Part shown: positions 34,045-45,154 of the stretch, piece after piece
Numbering within the stretch: the stretch's first letter is position 1
Layout of the letters: each line of letters starts with the position of its first letter
Position numbers and translations under genes: made by a program
Assembly (NCBI GenBank): GCA_001632435.1
Contig: KV423927.1
Span: 279,011-333,165, forward strand
Source of the DNA: Calocera cornea HHB12733
Lineage: Eukaryota > Basidiomycota > Dacrymycetes > Dacrymycetales > Dacrymycetaceae
Direction of reading: 5' to 3'
DNA: 54,155 bases
The notes under the pieces: model-generated
The model's input: only the letters and a program-made list of their open reading frames with translations
Told to the model about the DNA's origin: nothing
The model's database searches: none

Positions 34045-34340
34045 TGTGTGCATGTGTTTCTTCATCAATTACATGCTGTGTCCAGTCCCACATATGTGTT
34101 ATGTGCTTCACATGTGTATTGTTCACTCTTACTTCGGATTTCCGGGTCCTTCCACTCCTCCGCCTTCCTTCTTTCTGGCTGTCACGCTGTTTCGTGAATA
34201 ATGCCCAACTCCACTTTTCAGTCGCAAATCCATTCATACAGATGTGCTGTAGGCTTCACCCGAGCAGGTTACAGCGAAGGAGACGAGATGAAACTGAGAT
34301 TACCACGGTTGCCGAGACCGCAGTGGCCGGTCTCTATAAG
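34045..34340 (+). repeat. Dispersed 3'-flank repeat, copy B
   Basis: Matches the reverse complement of 4090-4400 over its whole length, including CTTCATCAA, CACATATGTG, TTTCTGGCTGTCACGCTGTT, CGCAAATCCAT, TTCACCCGAGCAG and TTACCACGGTTGCCG. It lies about 135 bp after the stop of the E2-binding gene. No coding copy of the scaffold gene accompanies it. Confidence 0.8.
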
Positions 34341-35151
34341 TCATGGTGATTCGAGAAATCAGAGTAATTCGACTTTTATGTCTCAAGAGCCACCATGAGA
34401 GCACAGGGTTGACCGACAAGCACACCAGCGCCAGTCACCACTCACATGTCTTGGTTATGCTGTGAAGCTGGAGCTTCTACCAAAGACAAGACGTTGTGAT
34501 GTGCATGGTGTGGCTGTCGGGCTATCCCGTCAGGCCGTTCGGCATGCAGTTAGAGCATGCAGCACTGAGGCCCACGGAGAGCAATGCCTAAGAGTTGGTG
34601 TGAGCCACGAAGAGGAAGGCCTATAGGATTATAGTACACCTCGTGCTTGGAAGGGTGCATGGGAGGCCGAGCACAGAACAACGCCATTCCCAAGTCGGTC
34701 GGCCAATGGACAAGCACCTCAATGCAGACAAGCCATTTGGCCCGAGTGCTATGGCCCCCAAGGCAGATGGTGTGTAATACTATGTAGGTTGCCCGAAGCT
34801 AAGACCATAAGTCATAGCGCTTAGGCCCGTCCAGATGTCCAGAAGCGGTCTTCTATCGACAAGTACACCAAGCTGCATATGATACCTGCAGGGAGCATCC
34901 ACATGTGAGCATATGTGACTACCAGATCATATTCCAGTCCGTGGGGCTGACAAGAGACCATGTTCAAGCCGAGCCAGGGGAGATGGTATACTCCCCTGTT
35001 TTGCCCCCCTGAGCGGCACACCAACTTGACTCTACAGTCTGACTCACTGCTCTTCACGAGCTATGAGAAGTGTGCGGTCAACTTGGTGAGGCACACGAGG
35101 GGGCCAAGGTGTAGCAACATATAACAGCCAAACGAGACTCGTGTCGAAGTT

Positions 35152-35248
35152 GCCTAGCAAGCACACCAAGACTGAGGTCGCTACTGACATCTTCACTCTA
35201 TAAGAGTGAAGAGAGGTCACACATCCGTCTTGGTGTGATACGCTAGGC
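35152..35248. repeat. 97-bp hairpin / palindromic element
   Basis: Outer arms 35152-35172 and 35227-35248 pair over GCCTAGC and CACACCAAGAC. The centre is a perfect stem with 9-bp arms (35191-35199 and 35203-35211) around ATA. Weaker pairing continues outward to about 35140 and 35262. No open frame. It could be a MITE-like foldback element or a structured RNA. Confidence 0.75.
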
Positions 35249-36375
35249 AGCTTGTCGCACACCATGGGCGAGGACAGGGTTGGGTGACAAAGGGGTGCCG
35301 GGTTGCTCACCTCAGCAAGTCGCCAACACTACACTGTCTTTGCTTCATCGCCTAGCATTCAGCAGGGAAGACAAGTATGAGGCCCATCCCCGTGTGGGTG
35401 GCACGGACCCCAAAGCAACAGTTCAGGTGGTAGTAATGGCGGAAGACGGCCGGACCAGAAAAGGAGGAACGGGAGGACAGCATCAGAGCAAGGGAGGAGT
35501 TTGGTGCCAACTGCCAGCTGCCTACAGGCAGGGCACGGGTCCGAGGGGAGCACAGCAAGGTACACACAGCACAGAAAGGTGGGAGGAGAAGGGGTGCACT
35601 CTCTGGCACTCACACCACGCCAACGTCTCTGACATCAGCTACTGCCCTCCCAGGCGCAAGCACTCAGGGTCTGCAGCGTCAGTGGAGCGGCACTGGTGTG
35701 GGCGACCAGACGCACCCACCTCCCCGCATACAGCTCAAGCCAGCAGTCTAAATGACAGGCGAGCGTATGACAGGGGAGGCGAGGGAAAGGGGAAAAGATG
35801 CGAAAGGCAGAATTGCACACCCGCGCAGGGCTTATCAGTCTTTCGGACATGGTCCGTGCGCAGGGAATGCACCGCCACGGTTTTTTTTCCAGCATTTGCG
35901 GTGTGGCACGTGATGCGCTGTCTTGGGAACCGCCGGTGATGGGATCATCGCCCGAGCCCCACGGCCGAAGGCCCGTGCGTAACACGTCGCTCGTGCAACA
36001 ATGGTGTCCCCAAGCACGCGCTTCCGATGTCCAGCCGTTCCAGATAATCGCAGCATAATACAAGTGACGGAATTTATCCAGTCAAGACGGCCGTCGAAAG
36101 AAGCCGATCGATCGTGTAATGGATGGAGCGTTGCCGTAACCTCGCGAAACGAGACCTCGCTGACCGACAATTCTTCCTCCCCTCCCCACCCACATTGACC
36201 ATCTGTACCTTCGGCCTCGCTCCCAACACCCGCAAGACGCTCTCCCGCACATCCCCCCAAGCACGCGCCCTCCCCCTCCGGCCACCCGCCACCCGCACCC
36301 TCATCTCGCCCGCGCCTCCAGCAGCTCCTCCCGCTCGCCCTCCGAACGCCCCTTCCCTCTGCAATCCTCCCTGCT

Positions 36376-36870
36376 CGACGACCCTGCCCCCGCTCCCGCC
36401 ATCTCAACCGCCGGCGCTGTCCTCCGTCTTCCATCTGCTCAGTCAGACTAGACAGTCTATCGACATCGCGTTGTGAAGCGCTTCCCGGTGGCCCCGCAGG
36501 TGCGCGAACACGCACGGTCACCATCCGAGCGGAGAGAAACACGTCAGCGTAGGGGGTGCCATGTCGCTCGAGCTTCAGCGGCTTAGGCGCGGTGGTAGTG
36601 TGAGCAGGGGGTACCTCAATACGGAGGGCGAGAGGTGGGGCCGCAGAGGTGTGGGCGAGGAGCCGCTAATGGGACAGGAGGAGGAAGGTGAGGACAGTCC
36701 CGTCAACCCGCAGTGGGGACTCGCACCGTACGGCCGGGACGGCGATGAGGGCGAGCTACTGTATTGGCCGATCAGCGCACGGGGCGCACACGGGCGCGGA
36801 GGTCGGCTAGGTGCACCTCGGCCAACCCGCCGTGCCCGGCACGTTGCCGGGCTACCCATGCTGTGGCTCT
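36376..36870 (+). pseudogene. Dead partial copy of the EH-like/NPF scaffold gene
   Basis: Corresponds to the C-terminal ~170 residues of the gene at 4597-7019. Recognisable in order: PPALSSVFHLLSQTRQSIDI (parent PPALPSLSHLLSQTKQSLDL), an in-frame TGA at about 36474, HHPSGEKH (parent RHPSGEKL), MSLELQRLRRGG, SRGYLNTEGERWGRRGVGEE, NPQWGLAPYG and GDEGEL, then degraded ends. No start, no EH-like N-terminus and at least one stop inside: not a working gene. It heads the duplicated block that continues through copy C of the 3' flank into the second P450. Sequence before ~36376 does not align to the parent. Confidence 0.88.
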
Positions 36871-38093
36871 GACCAAGCGAACGCGTATCAGACCTGCCTG
36901 AAAACTACCCTGCTGTGCATCTTGTCCTCTTCTCCGCACTCAATTCGACGTGCGTTGTGTTGTGCATTGCTCCGCGGCGATCATTTCCCTGTTCGGTTTC
37001 TGAGGAACAGTTTCTCTATGGAGTCGTCACCGGTATTTTCCCTGTACTCGTGTTCATGTGATTCATCAACTTCACGCTGGTGTCCAGTTTCACATATGTT
37101 TCATGCCTCTTCAAATGCCTATTGTTCAGTATATTCTTGCACAGCGAAGAATAGCGAGAAGAACCTGAGAAGCACGATTGTCAATGCCGAAGTTACCGGT
37201 CCCAGTCTGGGACAGCGTAATAAGCGGATACCCGTTGTATTTGTTCATGTAGCTACCGGCCTGATGGATTCAAGGTCGGGATGGCTTGGACCGATCTGTG
37301 ATGAATTGCGCGCTTAAACTCTATTGTCTCGGGGACCCCTACATGTATCAGAATTGGATACCCGGCGGCAGGTTTAGCTACTTATTTGAGCAGAAAACCC
37401 AATCGCCACTTTGAGCATCAATCAGACCACGAGTCACGCAATGCTGACTAACGGTGGGACCTAACAGCAGAATTGCATTTGTCTTCTAACTTAACGGAAG
37501 AAGACTGGCTTCTTCTGCTATTTAGATGCCGGGGGGGTTCTTGGGAATATCGCGGTTGATTCAATATCTCTTTGAAATGCAGCCTCCAGCTCCTAATGTC
37601 CTCGGAGCACGTCTACCGCTTCCTGTATCTCATTATAGATTGGAAATTCGACACTGCTCACATCCGAGCAGTGTGCTCTTGCTATGCTGTCGCGGAGGAT
37701 CGCCTACAACAACCGAACCTGGACCAGGCAGACCAGTGCGAGGTATATATCCTCCCTCGCGCTTAGTGAGAAACTGTATATTGGTCAACTATTTCCTGTC
37801 CGTTTTCAGGGAGAACGCCGGTCGACGTCGACATTCGGTTTCACATTTTCCATCAGGACTGCCTAAGCTACTTCAATAGGAGCGGCATAATGCAGCAAAC
37901 GGGAAGACATTCGAATGCATATCTGGAAGCTTGTCCTTTGAATGACATCTACCTCTGGATTTATTCGGAAGTGTGGCGCCACAACATCGGATCTTCTGGG
38001 TGGAGGCTCTCCGGAAACCAGTGGGCTGACTTTGGAACGTATAAGGCGCTTGAACTGAGGGAGTCAGCAGAGCCCGTTTGACGCATCACCGAA
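36871..38093 (+). repeat. Duplicated spacer with 3'-flank repeat, copy C
   Basis: No gene. 36960-37250 is copy C of the flank repeat (CGGTTTCTGAGGAACA, CTCTTCAAATG, TATTGTTCAGT, CACAGCGAAGAAT). The remainder aligns colinearly with the reverse complement of 4080-3073: GGTCGGGATGGC, CTCTATTGTCTCGGG, GAGCATCAATC, GACCACGAGTC, GGAAGAAGACTGGC and CTAATGTCCTCGGAGC. It therefore carries the promoter of P450 copy 2 as inherited from copy 1. Confidence 0.8.
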
Positions 38094-39943
38094 ATGCACT
38101 CGGCTATCGTTTCCCTGCTAGACCTCTTCGCAGTTGCTCTAGGAGTATGGCTGGTCTACAAGATTACCACGTACGGAAGCCGCGAGAAAGGACTGCCACC
38201 TGGTCCTCCTACTACCCTCATTCTCGGAAATATACCTGATATTCCCACTAAGAAGGCGTTTCTCAAGTACGACTTTCTTTTTGATCATTACTCGGCAACT
38301 GACGCACTGTAGACTCGTTGAATGGGCGCGTGAGTATGGAGAGATATATTCCATCAAGCTGGGCCACAAGACGACGGTCGTTCTGAACAGTCCTGCTGCT
38401 GTGCAGGCCGTCATGGAGAAAGGCAGTCGCGTGACTCAGGATCGCCCAAAGATGTGGCTCTTCGATCATTATATCTATGATCATGATCACTTGATCTTCT
38501 CAAGTGTGCCGTCCAAGGTCAATCAGCTTCGACGCATTTTCACTACTTTCCTCAATCAGACCACGGCCCAACGATACCTTCCCATACAAGAAGCCGAGTC
38601 GTCCCAGCTTCTTTACGACATAATGATCAATCCAGACTCCTTCTTCAAAGGCGTCAAACGCTTCACGATTTCTATCATGTTCTCTCTTTCGTATGGAGTA
38701 CGGGCCCCGAAGATCGAAAGTCCTCTTCCCTCCCTCTTCTACGAGGCCGTGGACATGCTCAATGAACTCGTCGCGGACGTCTCGGCACTACTCGATTTTG
38801 TTCCTCTTCTTCGCATATTGCCAGGCTGGATGATCAATTGGCGCAAGCGATCGGACCGCATGAAGGCGCAGGAAAGACAGTTGACATCAGAGCTGATGGA
38901 AAGGGTCTATGCGCGCAGAAAGTCGAATACCAGCACGAATTCCTTCATAGAGCAGATTCTCGACAATCCCGAAGAGTTCCGCTTGAGTGAGAATATGATG
39001 CACACCTTGCCGCTCCTGAATTTGCAAGCGGGTGCTGACACGGTGAGTCAACTTGACAGCCAGGTACGGGGAATTTCTCATGTTGAGATAGACCGCGTCG
39101 GCCATTCTTTCCGTACTCCTGTTGCTCGTGGGGCAAGAGAAGGTTTTGGAAAAGGCACACTCTGAACTCGACACCGTTGTCGGACGTGATCGTCTCCCAA
39201 CACTTGCTGACATGGAGCAGCTGCCATACATCCGGGCTATCATCAAAGAGGTAAGAGGTTCATACTTCCTGCTGCAACACGTCTGAGTACGGACCCAGTC
39301 CGAGCGATTTAGACCCACAAATCCGCTGGGCTTCCCTCACGCCACGACGGAGGATCAGATGTATGCTGGATACCTGATTCCTGCCGGTGCAACGGTGATG
39401 GTGAACACATGTGAGTCTTGTTACCGCCTTATGGGGTTTGCTCTCAACTCTCATATGCTCTCGAAGGGGCGCTGGGCCACGATCCCCATCTCTTCCCTGC
39501 ACCGGAGACGTTCTCCCCAGAACGCTGGCTAGATCCCTCTGTCAATTATCCTGACACTTGGCCATTTGGTGTGGGCCGTCGTATCTGCCCCGGAATGTAC
39601 CTGGCAAAGAATAGCGTGGTCCGTCAGTTCTATGACATATCTAGCCATCGGCTGATTGAGCTCCCAGGCTGTTGTCATATCCCGATTGCTCTGGGCTTTC
39701 GATATACAGAAGAAAGTGAATCCTTCAACCGGTATACCGTTCGAGGTCGACACGCTAGACTATGCCGAGGGCCTTGTCCTCTGCCCAAATCCGTTTGAGG
39801 CTAACTTCATCCTCCGGAGTAAGGAGCACGGTGATACTATCAAGCACGAGCTGCGCGGAGCAATTCCGCATCTGGAGACGTATGAGATTGGCATGGAGCA
39901 CAATGAAGTAGAATACGTTGAGGAGATGAGGAAAGCTGTGTAG
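38094..39943 (+). CDS. Cytochrome P450 monooxygenase, copy 2
   Basis: Exons: 38094-38266, 38313-39042, 39092-39250, 39299-39410, 39467-39618, 39668-39943 (1602 nt, 533 aa). All six exon lengths equal those of the gene at 1218-3072, and residues agree at roughly 85% by eye in exon 2. Visible marks: N-terminal anchor, PPGPP hinge, AGADTT I-helix, ExxR as ESER (354-357, again formed across intron 3) and heme loop FGVGRRICPG with Cys432. Nothing suggests loss of function. Intron 5 starts GTCCGT where copy 1 has GTACGT. Substrate unknown. It sits next to a permease, a MATE exporter and an agmatinase-like gene. Confidence 0.95.
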
Positions 39944-40045
39944 TGCGATTGCCGGTCCAGAAATGGCAATTTTTCTAGGTGATGTCAAATCGAATCATGT
40001 GTACTGTTTGACACAACTGTGCATACAAGGCCGTCCAGAGTTATA

Positions 40046-42105
40046 TCACTCCGAACTCCCATCTGAGACACGTACTACAGTCTGCACGTCCTCTGCTGAC
40101 TTTACCTGGTGACTGTGTGCCCTCTCAATGACCTCATCCTTATTCACGTTAACGATAGGGCCGGTGAACCACTTGCGTGCGCTGACAATCCACCATCCAC
40201 CGGCGAACACTACGACGCCCATGATGATGACGACGGCGTAATCTAAAGTGTGATCAGGCTTGAAGTAGCCCGTGCAGTGATCTCAACTCACTCATTGTCG
40301 GCGCGGTGGGGGTTTGAGATGGTGGGAAAACCAATACGACCCATATGAATGCCACCCATGATACGGCAATTGCACCAAGTGGAGGTGCCCATCTCCCAAG
40401 AGTAAACCAACCCGGCTTGAACTTGTCCCGGCCAGACGTGATCCGAAGTAGGATTGGTGTAGCATAACTCAGATACAGTCCGAGAACCGAGGCACTGCGG
40501 AGGATCTGTCAGAACCAACTTGACAGCTGGGAGTAAGTCGCACCCGGCAAGGCTGGACAGAGCCGCGGCTGAGAATCCCAAAAGACCGCAAACACCTGCC
40601 CAGAACATAACGAACCAGACGGCATTGACGGGAGTGAAGGTCCTAGGATTGATGTGTTTCCACCAGCGAGAGCCAGGAAGAGCATTGTCTCGAGCAAAAG
40701 CGAAAACCACTCGGGAGGCATCGACGCCTTGTGCGGCCCCAGTAACAAACTGAAAGAGACTGCATTCAGCGCTGGTATGCTGGCTGCATAGACAACGCAC
40801 CTGGACCACAATGATGAAGCTCCAGATAGCAAGCATTCCGCGCTGACCAAGACAGTTCAGAAAGAGCTGTCCGAAGGGGAGTGGCAGAGTGGTAGTCAGA
40901 ATTTCGGCGACTGACGTTGTCGCAAATGAAGCCGCAATATTGATGAGCCAACCAATGATTCCAGTGCAAAACACTGAAACAAGGATCGCGATCGGTGCTG
41001 CTTTGGAGGCGCCGGCCGTTTCCTCCGAGATATGGGCGGCGGAATCATCTGCTCGGAGATTAGCGAATTACGACGTAAGGCGTCCAAATTCTTACACCCA
41101 GTCAGCGTCCACATCGGCGCAGTAAAGGCCAGCATGAACGCCCACCCGTCCGTAGGCACGTCAGCGTATTGTAACATACAGGTAGGATGCTAACGTACTG
41201 TTCGTCCACCCAGTGTTATTCTCGAATAATGTCCACGCATCTACCGTAGAAACCCGGTTCTCGGGGCCCGCTCCGACAAGTAAGCAAACGATAGCCGCAA
41301 CGCATGTCCCGACTAGAGGAGAATAAGCAGTTTTCAATACGATACCGATTTTGGCTTACGATTGACGATGACATAGAATACGTTGATCCGGGCAAGGAAG
41401 CCGGTAGCCAGACTGCAGACGATTCCATGGGCGAACAAAATAGCCAGCAGGATGCCCCAAGTTGGTGCGGCTCCAAGGTTGACAGCACCGTTCGATCCCA
41501 CAGATATGGCGGTTGTAATCATTTGTGCACAAGTGAAGTCGATCGAACAAACGAGTGTGATTTGACCGGTGACGTTCGCCCATCCAGTTATCCAGCTTGC
41601 CAGAGGGGACCAACGGGGAGGGGCCATCCGAGCTGCGAAGTAGTACAGGCCAGCGCTGGTCCTGTTGGAATGTCAGTACTGCATTTCATATATGCATAAG
41701 ATGCACTTACGGCATACTGCTTGCTAGCTCTGCCATCGAGGCCGCGATGGTCAACACGAAAAACCAGGGGATTATCCAACCCCAGACCATGCCGACGTGT
41801 CCGCCTCAAATGACTGTGGGCATGGGCGAGATAGGACGGTGATACTGAGATGCACTATACCTGAGACAAGCATGAAGGACCAAGTTGAAGAAACGCTCGC
41901 GATGACGCCCATAATAGAGAAGGCAAAGAACACGACTTCGTAGAGCTTCCAGCAGTCGTCAGTAAGCGGAACGCTGTAGATGGACAACGAAACATACCTT
42001 GAATTCGCGTTTAAATTCCGACTTGTATCCCAGCTCAGCCAGTAATACATCATCACCATCTTCTAAAGCCTGGGCGAGTTTCTCTCTGTCGAGCTTAGAA
42101 GACAT
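40046..42105 (-). CDS. GABA/amino-acid permease (APC family)
   Basis: Plasma-membrane amino-acid/amine-polyamine permease of the fungal GABA-permease type. Exons: 42105-41998, 41945-41861, 41804-41711, 41661-41360, 41312-41199, ~41146-41096, 41048-40801, 40749-40544, 40494-40292, 40242-40046 (about 535 aa). Marks: acidic N-terminus ending LAELGYKSEFKREFK, GGHVGMVWGWIIPW, LASSMPTSAGLYYFAA, WTLTGYDSAAHISEETAGAS, GAAQGVDASRVVFAFARDNA, RTFTPVNAVWF, and about 12 hydrophobic helices. The fifth intron has a good donor (GTACGT at 41198) but no AG at its expected acceptor, where the family frame resumes at DGWAF; this may damage splicing. The other introns are 47-56 bp with GT-AG ends. Confidence 0.9.
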
Positions 42106-42690
42106 GTCGAGAAATATGAACAATAATGTCGTAGCGGACGTGAGCCGAAGGAGCCAAAGACATCGTTAGCCAGGCACAGAATTGCAGGAGATTTATGTCG
42201 CCCGATCCATCTGCTTGGAATCTGAATTCTGCCCGGGCCCGTCATACAGCTCCTTCCTTCTCTGATAACCGGTGTTCTTGACCATGAGGACGTCACCACG
42301 ATCGAGCGCCAGCGCGGACCAAGCATAATCACTCAGCCTCGTATGATAAGAGAGGACCGGACGGTCCCCGAATCAACCCTGAGATGTAGGAAACCCGTTG
42401 GCGGGCAAGAGGCCAGAGATAGGATGCCATCTGATTGATTCGAGAACGACGCCAGAGCAGAATGCTTATCACAGGAGTATCATGCAGAATTGTGTGAGGT
42501 GCGCGAATGGAGGGTTCAGGGTTCTTCCGCTTCCGGCCTTCGCGCAACACGTCATCCCCGTTGTGGCCTGATTTGACACGATCCCTTGCGGAGCGTCGGC
42601 CATGCTGACATGTGGTATGTATACACGACTGGACGTCAGTGTGTCGATTCTCAATGCAGTGAAGAGGCTTCATATTGCCATTGTTATGTT
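42106..42690. other. Intergenic between permease and MATE genes
   Basis: 585 bp between the permease start and the MATE stop, both minus strand. It holds the permease promoter. No open frame with domains and no clear TATA box. Confidence 0.5.
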
Positions 42691-44679
42691 CTAATCTTCC
42701 TCGTTCGCCAAGTGGCCCACAACACCACTCTCGCGCCTCTCGTCCTCGAATTTCATCCTCTCAATACCCTTCTGGATCTCCTTTTCCCAATTCGAACCCA
42801 GCCAGACAGTCGCATACTCGGAGAAGCCGACCAAGAAGAGGGCTAACACCTGCCCGATCCAAAGACCCTGCAAACCCTGCGAGTAGCGAAACGCTAGGGT
42901 GATGCCCAGAGGAAGCGCGATAATATAGTAAGATACGACATTGAATATTGCTCCCAAGTGTTGGCGACCTAGAAGCGTTGTGAGCGAGGGAGACGTGGAT
43001 GTACTAGGTAGTCCTACCTTGCCCACGGAGCACACCGCCGCAGGATGCTGCGAGCCCATCGGCGATCTGGAAAGATGCAACAAGCGGCAGGATCTGGGAG
43101 ACGAGTTTGACGACTGCTTCATCATCGCTGAATAGATAGCCGAAGACCTGGGATACATCAGCATTGTGTGGCTATAAAACATAGTACGAAATACACACGT
43201 TGCGAGTAGCTAACATGAGAATCATGATAATGCTGCCGAGAAGGACGCTGAGCAGGGAGACTGCGTGGGTCGACCGTGCAGCTCCTCGCGCCGAACGAGA
43301 ACCAATGAGATTCCCGATCCTGTTAGATGCAGCTACACCTGTAGGAAAGGTGAGTGCAAACCAGATGTAACGAGAGTGCAGAACGAACCGATCCCACAGG
43401 GAACGGTATTCAAGATCTGGTCTGTCGTCATGATCACGGATTGAGCAGCAAGCGGGAGAACACCAAGTCGACCGGCTGCAATCGCGACAATCTCGAACGC
43501 CCACCTGGCATTGCATTAGACCACAAGCAATGTTATCGGTTTAGAAAAAGCCGCCAAACCATTCAGTGCCAACCATGAGAATGCCGGGTATCGCAAGTTG
43601 CAAGAACTTCAAGCATGGTTGCAGCTGCAGCACCCGACGCAGCTGCAGACCAGCCCAAGCGTGATTTTGATGATGCGTGCGCGAGAAGGAACAGTACAGA
43701 ATGAGACCGAGGAAAGTCACCCAGTAAGTGATGGAGACCGCGAGAGGAGAGCCTAAGAAGCCGAGGGAAGTAAAGCGGACGAGCCAGATATTCAAGGCGA
43801 CATTAAGGGGCGATGTCACCAGCAGAACCACGGTCGAGGCGTGCATGATGCCTAATACATAATGACGCGTGAGAACAAACCGCGGGGATCGCGTGTCATC
43901 GTACCTTGACATTGCAGGTACTTCTTCACACTCTCAAACCCGATATAGCCCGGTGCGCCGATGATCAACACTCGCAGAAAGCCTTGGACATCTTCACTCA
44001 GGCTTGCCTCCTGGCCCAGCAGTAGCAGGATGGGCTTGACGAAGAACCATAGGAACAAGACCGGAATGAGCAGCAAGTACAGCAAAAAGACACATCGCTG
44101 CAAGTGTATTGATAGATCCGATGGATCCTTGCTGCCGGTGAAGGCCTGCGATCCAAGCGTATCGAGAGCAGTGGTGCCTAGCACAAGTCAATTTGCTGGT
44201 CTGTCAACAATAATGATAGATGTGCGGCACCTCCTAATGCGACGCACCAGCCCTGTTCGAATAGAAAAGGCAGAAGTCAGCACGCGTTGCGATGGAAACG
44301 GACGCCAAAGCCGAATAGGATCCTGGAATGAAAACTGCTTACAGTCACCATTGCAAGCATCATCGCAAATGCTGCTGCCGATAACTCTGCTGGTCCTAGT
44401 CTTCCAACTATGAGGACTGCTGCTGTCTGTATGGAGTTCTGGAGCGTATAAGCTGATGCGAACATCGGCGATGAAAATTTTCAGCACGACGCCGTGAACT
44501 GCGGTGGATTCCTCACCAAGGATTACTGGGACGGACATCTTCAGGAGGAGCCATAACTCTCCGCTGAACGTCTTTTCGACCTCCTCTTCGGGTTGGCTCT
44601 CGTCGAAGACATCGGGATGCTCGTCTGGACCGACCAGGTGCCCCTCAGGGAGGAGCAGTGATCGCTCGTTGACTGTCAT
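42691..44679 (-). CDS. MATE-family multidrug/toxin efflux transporter
   Basis: Cation-coupled exporter with 12 helices in two related halves. Exons: 44679-44517, 44452-44343, 44252-44231, 44177-43905, 43851-43560, 43504-43389, 43338-43199, 43147-43018, 42968-42691 (507 aa). Marks: [30 protein letters not shown] (the classic MATE cytoplasmic-loop signature), [64 protein letters not shown] and [16 protein letters not shown]. Exon 3 is a 22-nt microexon, yet it codes part of a conserved loop (GWCVALG). An in-frame ATG 18 bp upstream (44697) is an alternative start. The gene diverges from the agmatinase-like gene, so the two may share control. Confidence 0.95.
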
Positions 44680-45154
44680 GGCCTGTCCAGCACACATCAG
44701 CGCTGCCTCTGGCGATATTTGAATGCTGGTTCTGCTCGCTCGGCCGACGAGCCTCGAGGCAGAATGACCATTACACGGACATGCTATGGTTTTTCCGCGC
44801 TCGTTGGGGATAACGTGGTGTTCTTTCAATGCGTGAATGTCGCGAAGATAAGCGCTTCCTCCGTACAATGCATGACGAATGCCCGGCTGAGACATCCGTC
44901 ATCCAATAGGACCGCTGGGACCGGACGGGTCTCTCGCTTCCAAGCTGATGACCTCATGGTGCCTCCTCATGCCTGATCATGCCTCGCTGCTCCGCCTCAT
45001 TGTCGGGCACCCCAGGGGAATGTATACCTTCGCAAGGGTTCGCTTGCGACATATGCCACGGTGATCGGATGCTTGGGGCATAAATGCCAGCATTGGACTG
45101 CCCCAAACTGCATCCCCCACGGCCGCGTTCATTGTCGCCCCGCAGTGGACCAAA
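44680..45154. promoter_or_regulatory. Divergent promoter, MATE / agmatinase
   Basis: 475 bp between divergent starts. On the agmatinase side GCATAAATG near 45079 is a weak TATA candidate about 75 bp before the ATG. A direct repeat CATGCCTGATCATGCCTC lies near 44967-44984. A bidirectional arrangement could co-regulate exporter and enzyme. Confidence 0.5.

Larger units (their letters stand above)
33911..36375. other. Repeat-bearing gene-free region
   Basis: 2.5 kb with no credible gene. It contains copy B of the 3'-flank repeat (34045-34340), a long hairpin (35152-35248) and a plus-strand open frame at 35280-35939 (219 codons) that has no domain and looks spurious. The stretch 34350-36050 separates two copies of the duplicated flank and behaves like an insertion; I found no terminal repeats that would identify it. 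Confidence 0.55.

Noticed and set aside
35280..35939. 219-codon plus-strand open frame
   Set aside because: It has no recognisable domain, no conserved homologous copy in the window and non-coding-like composition, and it lies in an insertion of repeats.
34350..36050. An LTR retrotransposon in the insertion between flank copies B and C
   Set aside because: I could not find matching terminal repeats, a primer-binding site or any gag/pol words.
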